Source: Streptomyces carpinensis
GTDB lineage: Bacteria; Actinomycetota; Actinomycetes; Streptomycetales; Streptomycetaceae
Length of the DNA: 64,000 nucleotides
Assembly: GCF_002154505.1 (NCBI RefSeq)
Contig: NZ_MUBM01000017.1
Span: 27,307-91,306, forward strand
Direction: 5' to 3'
Shown here: positions 43,279-51,700 of the stretch, in pieces
Layout of the letters: the number at the start of each line of letters is the position of its first letter
Numbering within the stretch: the stretch's first letter is position 1
Notes under the pieces: generated by a model
Told to the model about the DNA's origin: nothing
The model's database searches: none
The model's input: the letters and a program-made list of their open reading frames with translations, nothing else
Made by a program: the position numbers and the translations under genes

Positions 43279-44907
43279 TCAGGCCTTCCCGTACAGCTCA
43301 CGCGTGTTGGTGCGGGGCGCCGGGCGGTGCCGCGCGGCGGGGCCCTCGGCGAAGGCGCGGAGCAGGTTCTCGGTGGTGCGGGTGACGAAGGCGCGGGTGC
43401 GGGAGTCCATGCCGTGGTCACGGCCCAGTTCGCCGGTTCCCGCGACCAGCCCCTCCACCCAGCGCATGGTGCCGGTCGCGAAGACGCCCGCCCCGCCGGG
43501 GGCCGTGTAGTAGGCCGAGTCCGCGTGGCTGCGCCTGCCGGCGCACACCAGCGGCGAGTGCGCGGTGATCTCCAGTGGTTCGGGAACGGGGGCGCCAGGA
43601 GTGACACGGTCGTACTCGACGCCGACCAGATGGTCGAAGCTCTCGCCGGGGCGGGCTCCCGTGCCCTCGTACAGCCAGTGGTCCGCCGCGTGCACGACGT
43701 AGGGCGCGTCCACCGGGTAGCCCTCGTAGAGCACCCCGGTGAGGGCGGACTCGGGGTCGGCGCCGGGAGCCTGCCGGAAGTCGGTGGTGACCTGGGCGGG
43801 GCGGGACGGATAGCAGGGGTCGGTCCGGTAGGAGGACTTGTAGCAGACCACGGTGCGCTCGTCGCCCGCCTCACCGTTCTCCAGGCGGACCCGGCGGAAG
43901 CAGGTGTTGGCGCCCAGGAAGGCCACGTTGGTGCCCGCGTCCCGCGCCTGGGTGACGCGTTGCCGCTCCTCCGGCGTCCAGTACTCGTCGTGCCCCAGGC
44001 AGACCAGCGCGGTGGCGCCGCGCAGCACACCGGGGTCGTGATGGAGGTCGGTGCCGGTGGTGTACGCCAGGGGAAGGCCGAGGCGTTCGGCCAGGACCAC
44101 GGCCGCCCACTCGTAGACCAGGAACTTCTCGGCGCCGTCGGCGTCGTAGGGCCGGTCGAAGCTGACGGCCAGGGAACGGGTCTCGTACGCGCCGGAGGCC
44201 CCGTTGTAGAGGCTGTAGCCGCCCCACCGGTTGTACGCCTGCCAGGTGGCCGGGGCGTGCAGCAGGACGGTGCGGCCCGCGCCGTGGGTGGAGCGCACGA
44301 TCAGCGGGACGTACCGCTGGTGGCCGTGGTCCGCGTCCAGGCGTATCAGGTAGGCGCCCTCGGGCCAGCCCTCCGTGCCGAGGGTCAGGGTGCGCGGCCA
44401 GTCGGCCCGGACGGTGCGTGTGGCGCCCAGGAGCCGGGGACCGGGCCGAGCCCGGCCCCGCACCGGTCCGGAGCGCCACACGAGCCGCGCGAGTGCCCCT
44501 CCGTACCAGCCGACCCGGAAGACGGAGACACGGAACGAGGCGGCGGTGGTCGACACGTGCAGGGCGCACTCCTGGCCGGGTGTGACGCTCACCCGGTCGG
44601 TGTAGCCCGCCACCGCGTCCGGCGCCCCCAGCGAGGCAATGCGCCAGTCACGGGTTCCCGGCCGGTCCCGTTCCGCCTCGGGGCGGTGGCTGCCGGCAGC
44701 GCGCGGCCGCTTCTTGCCCGAGGGGCTGTCGCAGGCGGCGGCCCCGGCGCCCAGCCCGGCCGCCCCGGCGCACACGCCGAGGAAGCGCCTGCGCCCCAGT
44801 GTCTGTCGCCCCAGCCCCTGTTCATCGCGTACTTCGTGCCCCCGGCGTCCCGCGCGTGCCTCCCCCGCCGCGGTGTGCTCCTGTGACGATGCCTGGTGTG
44901 GGCTCAC
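43279..44907 (-). CDS. TAT-exported protein with N,N-dimethylformamidase large-subunit-like domain
   Basis: 542 aa from GTG 44907 (GGGAGG upstream). A twin-arginine signal, GRRRFLGVCAGAAGLGAGAAAC, ends in a possible lipobox. After a charged linker comes a beta-sandwich region with RVGWYGG, then a large domain with NRWGGYSLYNG, LVCLGHDEYWTPEER, FLGANTCFRRVR and ATGTMRWVEGL. These match the DMFase beta-subunit-like C-terminal family found in many secreted actinobacterial proteins of unknown activity. HDEYW carries likely metal ligands. A gap of 329 bp upstream (44908-45236) holds nothing recognisable. Confidence 0.85.
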   Translation of the reverse strand: MSPHQASSQEHTAAGEARAGRRGHEVRDEQGLGRQTLGRRRFLGVCAGAAGLGAGAAACDSPSGKKRPRAAGSHRPEAERDRPGTRDWRIASLGAPDAVAGYTDRVSVTPGQECALHVSTTAASFRVSVFRVGWYGGALARLVWRSGPVRGRARPGPRLLGATRTVRADWPRTLTLGTEGWPEGAYLIRLDADHGHQRYVPLIVRSTHGAGRTVLLHAPATWQAYNRWGGYSLYNGASGAYETRSLAVSFDRPYDADGAEKFLVYEWAAVVLAERLGLPLAYTTGTDLHHDPGVLRGATALVCLGHDEYWTPEERQRVTQARDAGTNVAFLGANTCFRRVRLENGEAGDERTVVCYKSSYRTDPCYPSRPAQVTTDFRQAPGADPESALTGVLYEGYPVDAPYVVHAADHWLYEGTGARPGESFDHLVGVEYDRVTPGAPVPEPLEITAHSPLVCAGRRSHADSAYYTAPGGAGVFATGTMRWVEGLVAGTGELGRDHGMDSRTRAFVTRTTENLLRAFAEGPAARHRPAPRTNTRELYGKA

Positions 44908-45236
44908 ACGGCCTCCCTGAGCATGGCCACCCCCACTCGGGTCTGCGTCGACGGTAACGGCCGCGGCGCCGGGCCGCACGGCCACCGGTCACCCAGCGCC
45001 ACCACCCGCACGGCGGATCCCCGGGCACGCCGTGACCGGACGCCCGGGCAGGCACCCCGCCGCGCACGGGCGGAACCCTCACCCGGAGCGTGCGGAACGC
45101 CCGCCCGGAAGGCGAAAACCCCCGGCACGGGTCACCCGCGCGTCCGCGGGGCCGCCCGGACCACCACGGTCCCGACAGCCCCGCCCTGCCCACGTCACCG
45201 GCGCTCCGCCGGACAAGCCACGGGTGTGGGGGTGAG

Positions 45237-45800
45237 TCAGTCGCTCTTGCCCCGGCCGGACAGCGCGTCCCTGATCCGGTCGACCATCCCGGCGCCGGGG
45301 GCCAGGAGCTTGTTCGCGGGCGGCGTGTCCGGGGCGGAGGGGTGGGGCCTGGTCGGAGCGGTCTTCTTGGCCGTGCGCACCTTCTCGCCGAGCTGGTCCA
45401 GGTCCCCCTGGGTCGTGGCCTGGCGCAGCTGGGGGAAGAGGTTCTGCTCCTCGTCCGTCAGGTGTTCGCGGATCTCGCGCATCAGACGGCCGATGAGGTG
45501 GTCGAACTGCGGGTCGTCGGCCTGGCAGCCCTCCAGGTCCTTCATGGTCTGCTCGGCCTCGGAGTGGTCCTGGATCTCCCGGTCGGCGATCGAGTCGCCG
45601 TCCGGAAGGTACTGACGGACCGCCGGGTACAGGTACATCTCCTCGGCCACGGAGTGGCGCACGAGTTCGATGGTGGCCTGATCGGCCAGGTCCTTGCGCC
45701 TCTTGTCCCCGGTCGGCAGGGCCTCGATCTGCGCGAAGATCTCTTCCACCTCGCGGTGGTCGGTGGTCAGTTCCTGGATGACGTCTCCGCCGTGTCCCAT
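45237..45800 (-). CDS. hemerythrin/HHE-domain protein
   Basis: 187 aa. The HHE four-helix domain starts at DVIQELTTDHREVEEIFAQIEAL and continues with ELVRHSVAEEMYLYPAVRQYL and EIREHLTDEEQNLFPQLRQ, giving the His/Glu set for a di-iron site (H-HxxxE-H-HxxxE). The C-terminal 40 residues are Pro/Lys-rich. It lacks the N-terminal extension of the hemerythrin at 11528. Roles include oxygen, NO or iron handling and stress response. ATG 45800 has AAGGAG 7 nt upstream. It is 110 bp downstream of the end of the P450 gene on the same strand. Confidence 0.9.
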   Translation of the reverse strand: MGHGGDVIQELTTDHREVEEIFAQIEALPTGDKRRKDLADQATIELVRHSVAEEMYLYPAVRQYLPDGDSIADREIQDHSEAEQTMKDLEGCQADDPQFDHLIGRLMREIREHLTDEEQNLFPQLRQATTQGDLDQLGEKVRTAKKTAPTRPHPSAPDTPPANKLLAPGAGMVDRIRDALSGRGKSD

Positions 45801-45910
45801 GGCAGCGCTCCTTGCTGTTCGACGATGGTGTGTCACCGGTGGACGGCGTGTCGGGTTCCCTCAGCGGTCCGCGGCACACCGGCGTGTGCGCGAACGCGTG
45901 AACGGACGCC

Positions 45911-47251
45911 TCAGTGGCCGAGGCCCGCACCCACCGGCGCGGCCCAGGTCGTACGGTCCGGTGGCCGGACCCCGCTGACCACGAATCCGCTGCGCGGGCG
46001 CGTCGGGACACCGCGCAGCGGAACCCGCAGGTCCTGTTCGGGGACGTCGTACTCGAGGCGGGCCAGCCGCACCGCCAGGGCCTCCAGCAGACCGAGGACG
46101 ATGCCTTCCCCCGGACACCGGTGACCGCTCCACGGGTCGCCGCCGCCCTGCGGGATCAGTTCGTCGCGTTCGGCCGGGTGTTCCAGGAAGCGCCGCGGGC
46201 GGAAGGCGTACGGGTCGCCCCACAGGTCCGCGTCGTGGTTCTGCCCGTAGACGTCGAGGAGCACCATGCCGCCCGCCGGGACCGACCGGCCGTGCCAGGA
46301 CAGGTCCCGGGCGGCCAGGCCGCCGAGGAAGGGGGCGAACGGGTAGAAGCGGCGCACCTCGTGGGCGAACGCGGCGGCGTGGGCGGCGTCGCCCTCGCGC
46401 AGCCGTGCGCGCACTTCGGGCCGGCGGTGCAGCGCGTGCGCGGCGAACGCGACGAACCAGCTGACGGCGGCCGTGGGGCGGAGCACGTTGAGCACTTCCA
46501 CCGCGGCCGTCCGCGGTGTCAGCGCCTCGCCGGTGGCGTCGCGGTGCAGTACGGCCCGCTCCAGCATGGAGCCGGCCGGGGCCTGCACCCGGCCGGAACG
46601 CACGTCCCGCACCAGGCGTGCCAGCCGCTCCTCCTGCCGGCCGCGGGCCCGCCGGGCCCGCCAGTGGCGTGGTCCGAGGGTGGCGAAGCCGTCGACCATC
46701 GCGATCAGGTCGCGGGCCACCGCCTCGGCCGCCGCATGCGCGTCCGCGGGCGCACCGGCATGCGCGTCCGTGAGGGGAACGCCGGCCCAGCGGCACACGC
46801 CGCGCGTGAGCACCAGGCCCGCCTCGTCGAACAGCACGACACGCTCCCGCTCCGCCCAGCCGGCCGCGGCCTCGTCCCACGCCGCGGCCACCTCGTCGAC
46901 GACGCCGGCGATCCGGTCGGCGTGCAGCAGCGGCAGGAACAGCTTCTTGCGGTCCCGGTGAGTCTCGCCGTCGAGCGTGTGCACGGCGCCGTGGCCGAAG
47001 AGCGTGGCCTGGACGGGTTCGGGGATCGCGCCGTGCCGGCGGACGTTCCGCTCGTCGTAGAAGAAGCGCACGGCGTCCGGACCGCGCACGGCGAGGGCGG
47101 GGCGGCCCATGAGGCGGATCCGGACGGCACGGTCGGTGCCCGTCCCACCGGTGCTCTCCCGCATGCGCTGCGGCAGCCAGGAGTACCCGCCGGCGATCAG
47201 GGAGAGTGTCTGGTCGGTCAGGGGTCGCGCAAGGTGTCGCAGGGCGTCCAT
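45911..47251 (-). CDS. CYP152-type cytochrome P450 (fatty-acid peroxygenase/decarboxylase)
   Basis: 446 aa. The heme thiolate is C379 in QGGGDPWSGHRCPGE, the CYP152 form that lacks the normal FxxGxRxC loop. R258-P259 in VLRPTAAVSWF is the fatty-acid carboxylate clamp. The distal motif LFGHGAVHTLDG places F85 and H91 at the positions of Phe79 and His85 of OleT, the alkene-forming decarboxylase; hydroxylating P450-BSbeta has Gln there. CYP152 enzymes use H2O2 and need no redox partner; none is encoded next door. ATG 47251 is the only good start. Confidence 0.92.
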   Translation of the reverse strand: MDALRHLARPLTDQTLSLIAGGYSWLPQRMRESTGGTGTDRAVRIRLMGRPALAVRGPDAVRFFYDERNVRRHGAIPEPVQATLFGHGAVHTLDGETHRDRKKLFLPLLHADRIAGVVDEVAAAWDEAAAGWAERERVVLFDEAGLVLTRGVCRWAGVPLTDAHAGAPADAHAAAEAVARDLIAMVDGFATLGPRHWRARRARGRQEERLARLVRDVRSGRVQAPAGSMLERAVLHRDATGEALTPRTAAVEVLNVLRPTAAVSWFVAFAAHALHRRPEVRARLREGDAAHAAAFAHEVRRFYPFAPFLGGLAARDLSWHGRSVPAGGMVLLDVYGQNHDADLWGDPYAFRPRRFLEHPAERDELIPQGGGDPWSGHRCPGEGIVLGLLEALAVRLARLEYDVPEQDLRVPLRGVPTRPRSGFVVSGVRPPDRTTWAAPVGAGLGH

Positions 47252-47350
47252 GCCGGTCGAGTGCCCAGCGCGGTCCCCCGGAACCCCGCGCGGCGCTGGT
47301 CCGGCCGCTCCCGTGGATCAAGGCGCGTGGGGACGCTCACGCAGGAGCGA

Positions 47351-47869
47351 TCAGCGGACGGGCCTCAGGTCGGTGATCTTGCGGGTCTCGAGGTCGGAGC
47401 GGACGTCGATCCTCGTCACCCGGGCGTTCCTGCCGTCGCTCCAGGTGAGCGTCACCCTGCTGGTGGCCTGGCCCGCCCCCGACCCGGTGTAGGCCACCCT
47501 CCACTTCACCGGCACGTTCTGGGCGAACAGGATTCCGTCCGCGTGCTGCCTGGCCTCGTAGGCAGCCACCTTCCGACGCGCGTCGGCGGAGAGGTAGAAG
47601 GCCTTCAGTGCCTGGAGGCTCGCGCCGGAGGCCGGGTCCTCGCCGTCCCAGATCGTGTCGATGTAGGCGCCGTAGAAGTCGGCGACCCGCTGGGAGACAC
47701 TGCGCGGGTCCCCCTGGGCCATGGGTTCGGAGGCCGCGTGGGCGACCGCGTGGGGGGTGCGGATGGTGCCGGTCCCGGCCAGCGCCGGCGTCACGGCGGC
47801 CAGGGAGAGGGCCGCGACCAGGGCGGAGGCGGCGACAAGACCGCGGCGGCTGCGGACACACGTGGACAT
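47351..47869 (-). CDS. secreted hypothetical protein
   Basis: 172 aa. A signal peptide (GLVAASALVAALSLAAVTPALA) ends near residue 30. The mature part has VSQRVADFYGAYIDTIWDGED and later strands VPVKWRVAYTGSGAGQATSRVTLTWSDG, suggesting a small NTF2/SnoaL-like or DUF3828-like alpha+beta fold. No cysteines remain after the signal. ATG 47869 is chosen because it lies directly before the signal peptide. Function unknown. Confidence 0.8.
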   Translation of the reverse strand: MSTCVRSRRGLVAASALVAALSLAAVTPALAGTGTIRTPHAVAHAASEPMAQGDPRSVSQRVADFYGAYIDTIWDGEDPASGASLQALKAFYLSADARRKVAAYEARQHADGILFAQNVPVKWRVAYTGSGAGQATSRVTLTWSDGRNARVTRIDVRSDLETRKITDLRPVR

Positions 47870-48081
47870 ATGGGTGTTCCCCCAGCGAATGGCGGGCCGG
47901 GTGGTTCCCGGCCCTGGGTCGGCAGGTAGGACACGGCCCGGCACACACCGGTTCCGCAATGTCCCGGAAAGTTGCTGGTGTCCCGATACGAGAAAAGGGT
48001 TGTACTGCATTTCGGCCGTCTCATGACCAAAACGCATTCCTCATCCTTCCTTTCGCCCCTTCGGTGGACGCGCTTCCACGC

Positions 48082-48166
48082 TCGATCGCACACGTCCGGC
48101 CTCTCGATCGCACACGTCCGGCCCTCGATCCCACACGTCCGGCCCTCGATTGCATACGTCCGGCCC
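48082..48166. repeat. 21-22 bp tandem repeat array, four copies
   Basis: Units at 48082-48103, 48104-48124, 48125-48145 and 48146-48166, each starting TCGAT and holding CACACGTCCGGCC (the last TGCATACGTCCGGCC). It lies 50 bp upstream of the DoxX gene and between divergent genes. Two helical turns per unit would place all copies on one DNA face, as an operator array would be. The period is a multiple of three, but no good gene reads through it. Confidence 0.7.
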
Positions 48167-48216
48167 GGGAACCCGGCGAACGCCGTACACCCCACGCCAC
48201 ACCCCCTGGAGAGACC

Positions 48217-48750
48217 ATGAGTGTGCTGCGCCTGGCCGGTCGCCCCCTGCTCGCCTCCATGTTCGTCGCCGGAGGCATCAACTCCGTCCGCAGCCCGCAG
48301 GACGTGACCCCGGTCGCCGAGCCCGTCGTACGGCCGATCCGGGAGCGCGTGCCGCTGCTGCCGGACCGCACCGAACAGGTCGTACGCCTCAACGGCGGCG
48401 TCCAGGTCGCCGCGGGAGTCATGCTGGCCCTGGGGCGGCTGCCCCGGCTCTCCGCCCTGGCCCTCGCGGGCACGCTGGTGCCGACCACTCTGGCAGGGCA
48501 CCGCTTCTGGGAGGCCGACGAGCCCGCCGAGCGCACCCAGCAGCTCGTCCACTTCCTGAAGAACCTCTCGATGCTGGGTGGTCTGCTGATCGCGGCGGAC
48601 GACACAGGTGGCACGCCCACATGGCTGTGGCGCGGCCGGCGCACGGCCCGCGAACTGCAGCGAGAGGCAGGCCTGGTACGCCGCACCGTCCGCGCGACGG
48701 CGGGTCCGGCCGCCACGATCGGCGGCATCCGGGCCAAGCTGCCCGGCTGA
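48217..48750 (+). CDS. DoxX-family membrane protein
   Basis: 177 aa. It opens with LRLAGRPLLASMFVAGGINSVRSP, the DoxX signature, followed by four hydrophobic segments with RLNGGVQVAAGVMLALGRLPRLSALALAGTLVPTTLAGHRFWE (parts: RLNGGVQVAAG, GTLVPTTLAGHRFW). DoxX proteins often act with oxidoreductases in thiol or redox protection. ATG 48217 has GGAGAG upstream. The repeat array sits in its promoter region. Confidence 0.88.
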   Translation: MSVLRLAGRPLLASMFVAGGINSVRSPQDVTPVAEPVVRPIRERVPLLPDRTEQVVRLNGGVQVAAGVMLALGRLPRLSALALAGTLVPTTLAGHRFWEADEPAERTQQLVHFLKNLSMLGGLLIAADDTGGTPTWLWRGRRTARELQREAGLVRRTVRATAGPAATIGGIRAKLPG

Positions 48751-48860
48751 CCGCCCGACCGGCCGGCCACCGGCCCCGCCTCACCGGGCCCGACCGCGCG
48801 CGCCGACGAAGCCCTCCTCACCGGGGCCCGACCGTGCGCGCCGACGGAGAAGGACACGTA

Positions 48861-49400
48861 ATGAACGACCAAGGACGCTCCGGCACCCTCCTGCCCGGGT
48901 TCGCCGGGCAGAGCGGTCACACCCTGCTCGGGATCTACCTCAACGACCACCTTGCGGGCGCGACCATGGGCGCGGCGCGGTCCCGGCACCTCGCCACCGC
49001 CTGCCGGGGGTCCGAGCTCGGTGCCGCGGTGGCCCCGATCGCCGCGCAGATCGCCGAGGACCGCAGGAGCCTGCTGGCCGTCATGCGGCGGCTCGACCTG
49101 CCGGTGCGGCGCTACAAGGTCTACGCCGGGCGGCTCGGCGAACGGGCCGGGCGGCTCAAGAGCAACGGCTCCCTGCTGCGGCGCTCCCCGCTGAGTTCCC
49201 TGCTGGAACTGGAGCTGCTGCAGATCGGCGTGCAGGGCAAGATGTGCGCCTGGGAGACGCTCCGGGCCCTCGCCGACCACGACCGGCGCCTGGATCCACG
49301 GCAGCTGGACGAGCTGCTGGAGCGGGCCAGGCAGCAGCTGCGCACCATCGACGACCTGCGGGGGCGACAGGTGGCGGAGACCTTCCGCGGCAGCCTGTGA
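48861..49400 (+). CDS. hypothetical helical protein
   Basis: 179 aa, predicted all-helical and basic: LAVMRRLDLPVRRYKVYAGRLGERAGRLKSNG, SPLSSLLELELLQIGVQGKMCAWETLRAL and ELLERARQQLRTIDDLRGRQVAETF. The pattern resembles small ferritin-like/DUF-type helical bundles of Streptomyces but lacks an obvious metal motif. ATG 48861 has GAAGGA upstream. It follows the DoxX gene by 110 bp on the same strand. Confidence 0.75.
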   Translation: MNDQGRSGTLLPGFAGQSGHTLLGIYLNDHLAGATMGAARSRHLATACRGSELGAAVAPIAAQIAEDRRSLLAVMRRLDLPVRRYKVYAGRLGERAGRLKSNGSLLRRSPLSSLLELELLQIGVQGKMCAWETLRALADHDRRLDPRQLDELLERARQQLRTIDDLRGRQVAETFRGSL

Positions 49401-49519
49401 CCGGGGCGACCATGCGCCGCGCGGACGGTGGACGCGTCGACGGGCGAAAATTCTTGGCCGCTACAACGATTGCCGCCTCTTGGTTCAACAGTCCAGACTG
49501 ACAAACCTATCCTCGGCTC

Positions 49520-51283
49520 ATGACGGCTCTGAGGGCACGCGCGTCCGCCGCACCGGGTCCCGGGTACAAGTGGGTCGCCCTGTCGAACACCACCCTCGGG
49601 GTGCTGATCGCCACGATGGACGCCTCCATCGTGATCATCTCGCTGCCCGCCATCTTCCGCGGCATCGGACTGGACCCGCTGGCGCCCGGCAACATCGGCT
49701 ACCTGCTGTGGATGATCCTCGGCTATCTGCTGGTCTCCGCCGTGCTGGTGGTCGTGCTCGGCCGGCTCGGCGACATGTTCGGCCGCGTGCGGATCTACAA
49801 CCTGGGGTTCCTGGTCTTCGCCTGCGCGTCGGTCGCCCTGTCCCTCGATCCGTTCCGGGCCGCGGCCGGCGCGCTGTGGCTGATTCTGTGGCGGATGGTG
49901 CAGGCCTTCGGCGGCTCCATGCTCACCGCGAACTCGGCCGCCATCCTCACCGACGCCTTCCCCGCCAGGCAGCGCGGGATGGCCCTCGGCGTCAACCAGA
50001 TCACCGCGCTGGCCGGTCAGTTCCTCGGCCTGCTCGCCGGGGGTCTGCTCGCCGCCGTCGACTGGCGCGCCGTCTTCTGGCTGAGCGTCCCGATCAGCGT
50101 GACCGGCACGATCTGGTCGTACGTCAGCCTGCGGGAGACGGCCGCGAGCCGGCGCGGCCGCATCGACTGGCTGGGCAACGCCACCTTCGCCTCGGGCGCG
50201 GGCATCCTGCTCGCCGCGATCACCTACGGCATCCAGCCCTACGGCGGACAGGCCACCGGCTGGACCAACCCGTGGGTGCTCGCCGGGCTCCTCGGCGGCG
50301 TCTTCCTGCTGCTCGTCTTCTGCCTCGTCGAGAACCGGGTCGCCGAACCGATGTTCCGGCTGGCGCTGTTCCGGGTCCGGGCGTTCGCCGCGGGCAACCT
50401 CGCGGCCCTGCTGGCCGCCATCGCGCGCGGCGGGCTGCAGTTCATGCTGATCATCTGGCTGCAGGGCATCTGGCTGCCGCTGCACGGCTACGACTTCGCG
50501 GACACGCCCCTGTGGGCCGGCATCTTCATGCTGCCGCTGACGCTGGGATTCCTGCTGGCCGGTCCCGTCTCCGGCCACCTCTCCGACCGTTTCGGCGCCC
50601 GCCTGTTCTCCACGACCGGACTGCTGCTGGTCGCGGCCTCCTTCGTCGGGCTGCTCACCCTGCCGGTGGACTTCGCCTACGGGCCGTTCGCGGCACTGCT
50701 GTTCCTCAGCGGGTTCGGCCAGGGCATGTTCTCGGCGCCCAACACCTCGTCGATCATGGGAAGTGTGCCGTCGCAGCACCGGGGCGTGGCCTCGGGAATG
50801 CGCTCCACCTTCCAGAACTCCGGCACCGCCCTGTCCATCGGCGTGTTCTTCTCACTCATGATCTCGGGGCTCGCCACCTCCCTGCCGTCGGCACTGGGCG
50901 ACGGGCTGCGGGCGCACGGCGTCCCGGCCGCGGCGGCCCAGCACGCCGCCTCGCTGCCCCCGGTGAGCACGCTGTTCGCGACGTTCCTGGGCAACAACCC
51001 CGTCGAGCACCTGCTCGGCTCCGGCGGGATCCTCGCGCACCTGCCGGCTGCTCAACGCCAGGCCCTGACCGGGCACACCTTCTTCCCCCACCTGGTGTCC
51101 GGTCCCTTCCACCACGGTCTGACGATCGTCTTCGGCGTCGCGGCCGGCATGGCTCTGGTCTCCGCGCTGGCCTCGGCGCTGCGCGGCCGTCACCGGCTAC
51201 CCGAAGAGCCCGCAGCGCACCGCGACGCCCGGCCCGGAAGAACGCCGACGGGACCCCCGGTCGAGGACCGGGGATCCCGCTGA
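49520..51283 (+). CDS. MFS multidrug exporter, DHA2 (14-span) family
   Basis: 587 aa with about fourteen membrane spans. The first helix contains LIATMDASIVIISLPAIF (the DHA2 D-x-T/S-I motif), motif A is GRLGDMFGRVR, and motif C-like RQRGMALGVNQITALAGQFLGLLAGG follows. VPSQHRGVASGMRSTFQNSGTALSIG is typical of the second half. TATCCT at 49508-49513 lies 6 nt before ATG 49520, so transcription may be leaderless. No regulator is adjacent. The substrate is unknown. Confidence 0.9.
   Translation: MTALRARASAAPGPGYKWVALSNTTLGVLIATMDASIVIISLPAIFRGIGLDPLAPGNIGYLLWMILGYLLVSAVLVVVLGRLGDMFGRVRIYNLGFLVFACASVALSLDPFRAAAGALWLILWRMVQAFGGSMLTANSAAILTDAFPARQRGMALGVNQITALAGQFLGLLAGGLLAAVDWRAVFWLSVPISVTGTIWSYVSLRETAASRRGRIDWLGNATFASGAGILLAAITYGIQPYGGQATGWTNPWVLAGLLGGVFLLLVFCLVENRVAEPMFRLALFRVRAFAAGNLAALLAAIARGGLQFMLIIWLQGIWLPLHGYDFADTPLWAGIFMLPLTLGFLLAGPVSGHLSDRFGARLFSTTGLLLVAASFVGLLTLPVDFAYGPFAALLFLSGFGQGMFSAPNTSSIMGSVPSQHRGVASGMRSTFQNSGTALSIGVFFSLMISGLATSLPSALGDGLRAHGVPAAAAQHAASLPPVSTLFATFLGNNPVEHLLGSGGILAHLPAAQRQALTGHTFFPHLVSGPFHHGLTIVFGVAAGMALVSALASALRGRHRLPEEPAAHRDARPGRTPTGPPVEDRGSR
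51250..51278 (+). terminator. hairpin at the end of the exporter gene
   Basis: GGGACCCCCGGT (51250-51261) pairs with ACCGGGGATCCC (51267-51278) with one A/C mismatch and a 5-nt loop. It falls in the last codons before the TGA at 51281, so the hairpin overlaps coding sequence. Confidence 0.55.
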
Positions 51284-51353
51284 TGTACCGCCGTCCGCCG
51301 AGGTGCCGTACTCGAAAGGCCACGGTCGGCGGTCGGCCGAGGTACCGCCGTCG

Positions 51354-51527
51354 TCAGGGCTTCAGGGTGTCCTTCGCCTTCTCCTTGGCCTGACGGGCGT
51401 CGCCCTTGCTCTTCTTCGCCTGGCCCTCGGCCGTCATCCGCTCGTTGCCCACCGCGCGGCCGACCGTCTCCTTGGCCTTGCCCTTCATCTGTTCCATCTT
51501 GCCCTTGGCCTTCTGGTCACCAGCCAC
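51354..51527 (-). CDS. CsbD-family stress protein
   Basis: 57 aa, too short for most ORF calls. It reads VAGDQKAKGKMEQMKGKAKE, then TVGRAVGNERMTAEGQAKK and a Lys-rich end DTLKP. The KGK-x(4)-GKAKE...A-GN--M-AEG order is the CsbD signature, a small soluble helical protein often under SigB-type stress control. GTG 51527 has GGAGTGAG upstream. The antisense neighbour ends 71 bp away. Confidence 0.88.
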   Translation of the reverse strand: MAGDQKAKGKMEQMKGKAKETVGRAVGNERMTAEGQAKKSKGDARQAKEKAKDTLKP

Positions 51528-51700
51528 TGTCGCTCACTCCCAGCGCATTCGACGTCGGTGTCATCGCAACGGGTCTCCGCCGCGGCGACCGACAAACCAG
51601 GACATTGGCCGCCGTTGTCCCCGGCCCGGGCCTGGGTACCCGGACCGGGCACTCCGGATCGGGTACCCGGGGTGCCCGGCAGCCGGAGAGGAGTGTCGTC

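Noticed and set aside
48082..48166. CRISPR array
   Set aside because: Units are contiguous 21-22 bp tandem repeats without spacers, and no cas gene is in the window.
51286..51352. GTACCGCCGTC direct repeat after the MFS exporter
   Set aside because: Only 11 bp and composed of common GC-rich words; not clearly above chance.
51634..51670. Paired GGGTACCC palindromes before the beta-helix gene
   Set aside because: Short and in GC-rich sequence; noted with the gene but not strong enough for a site.
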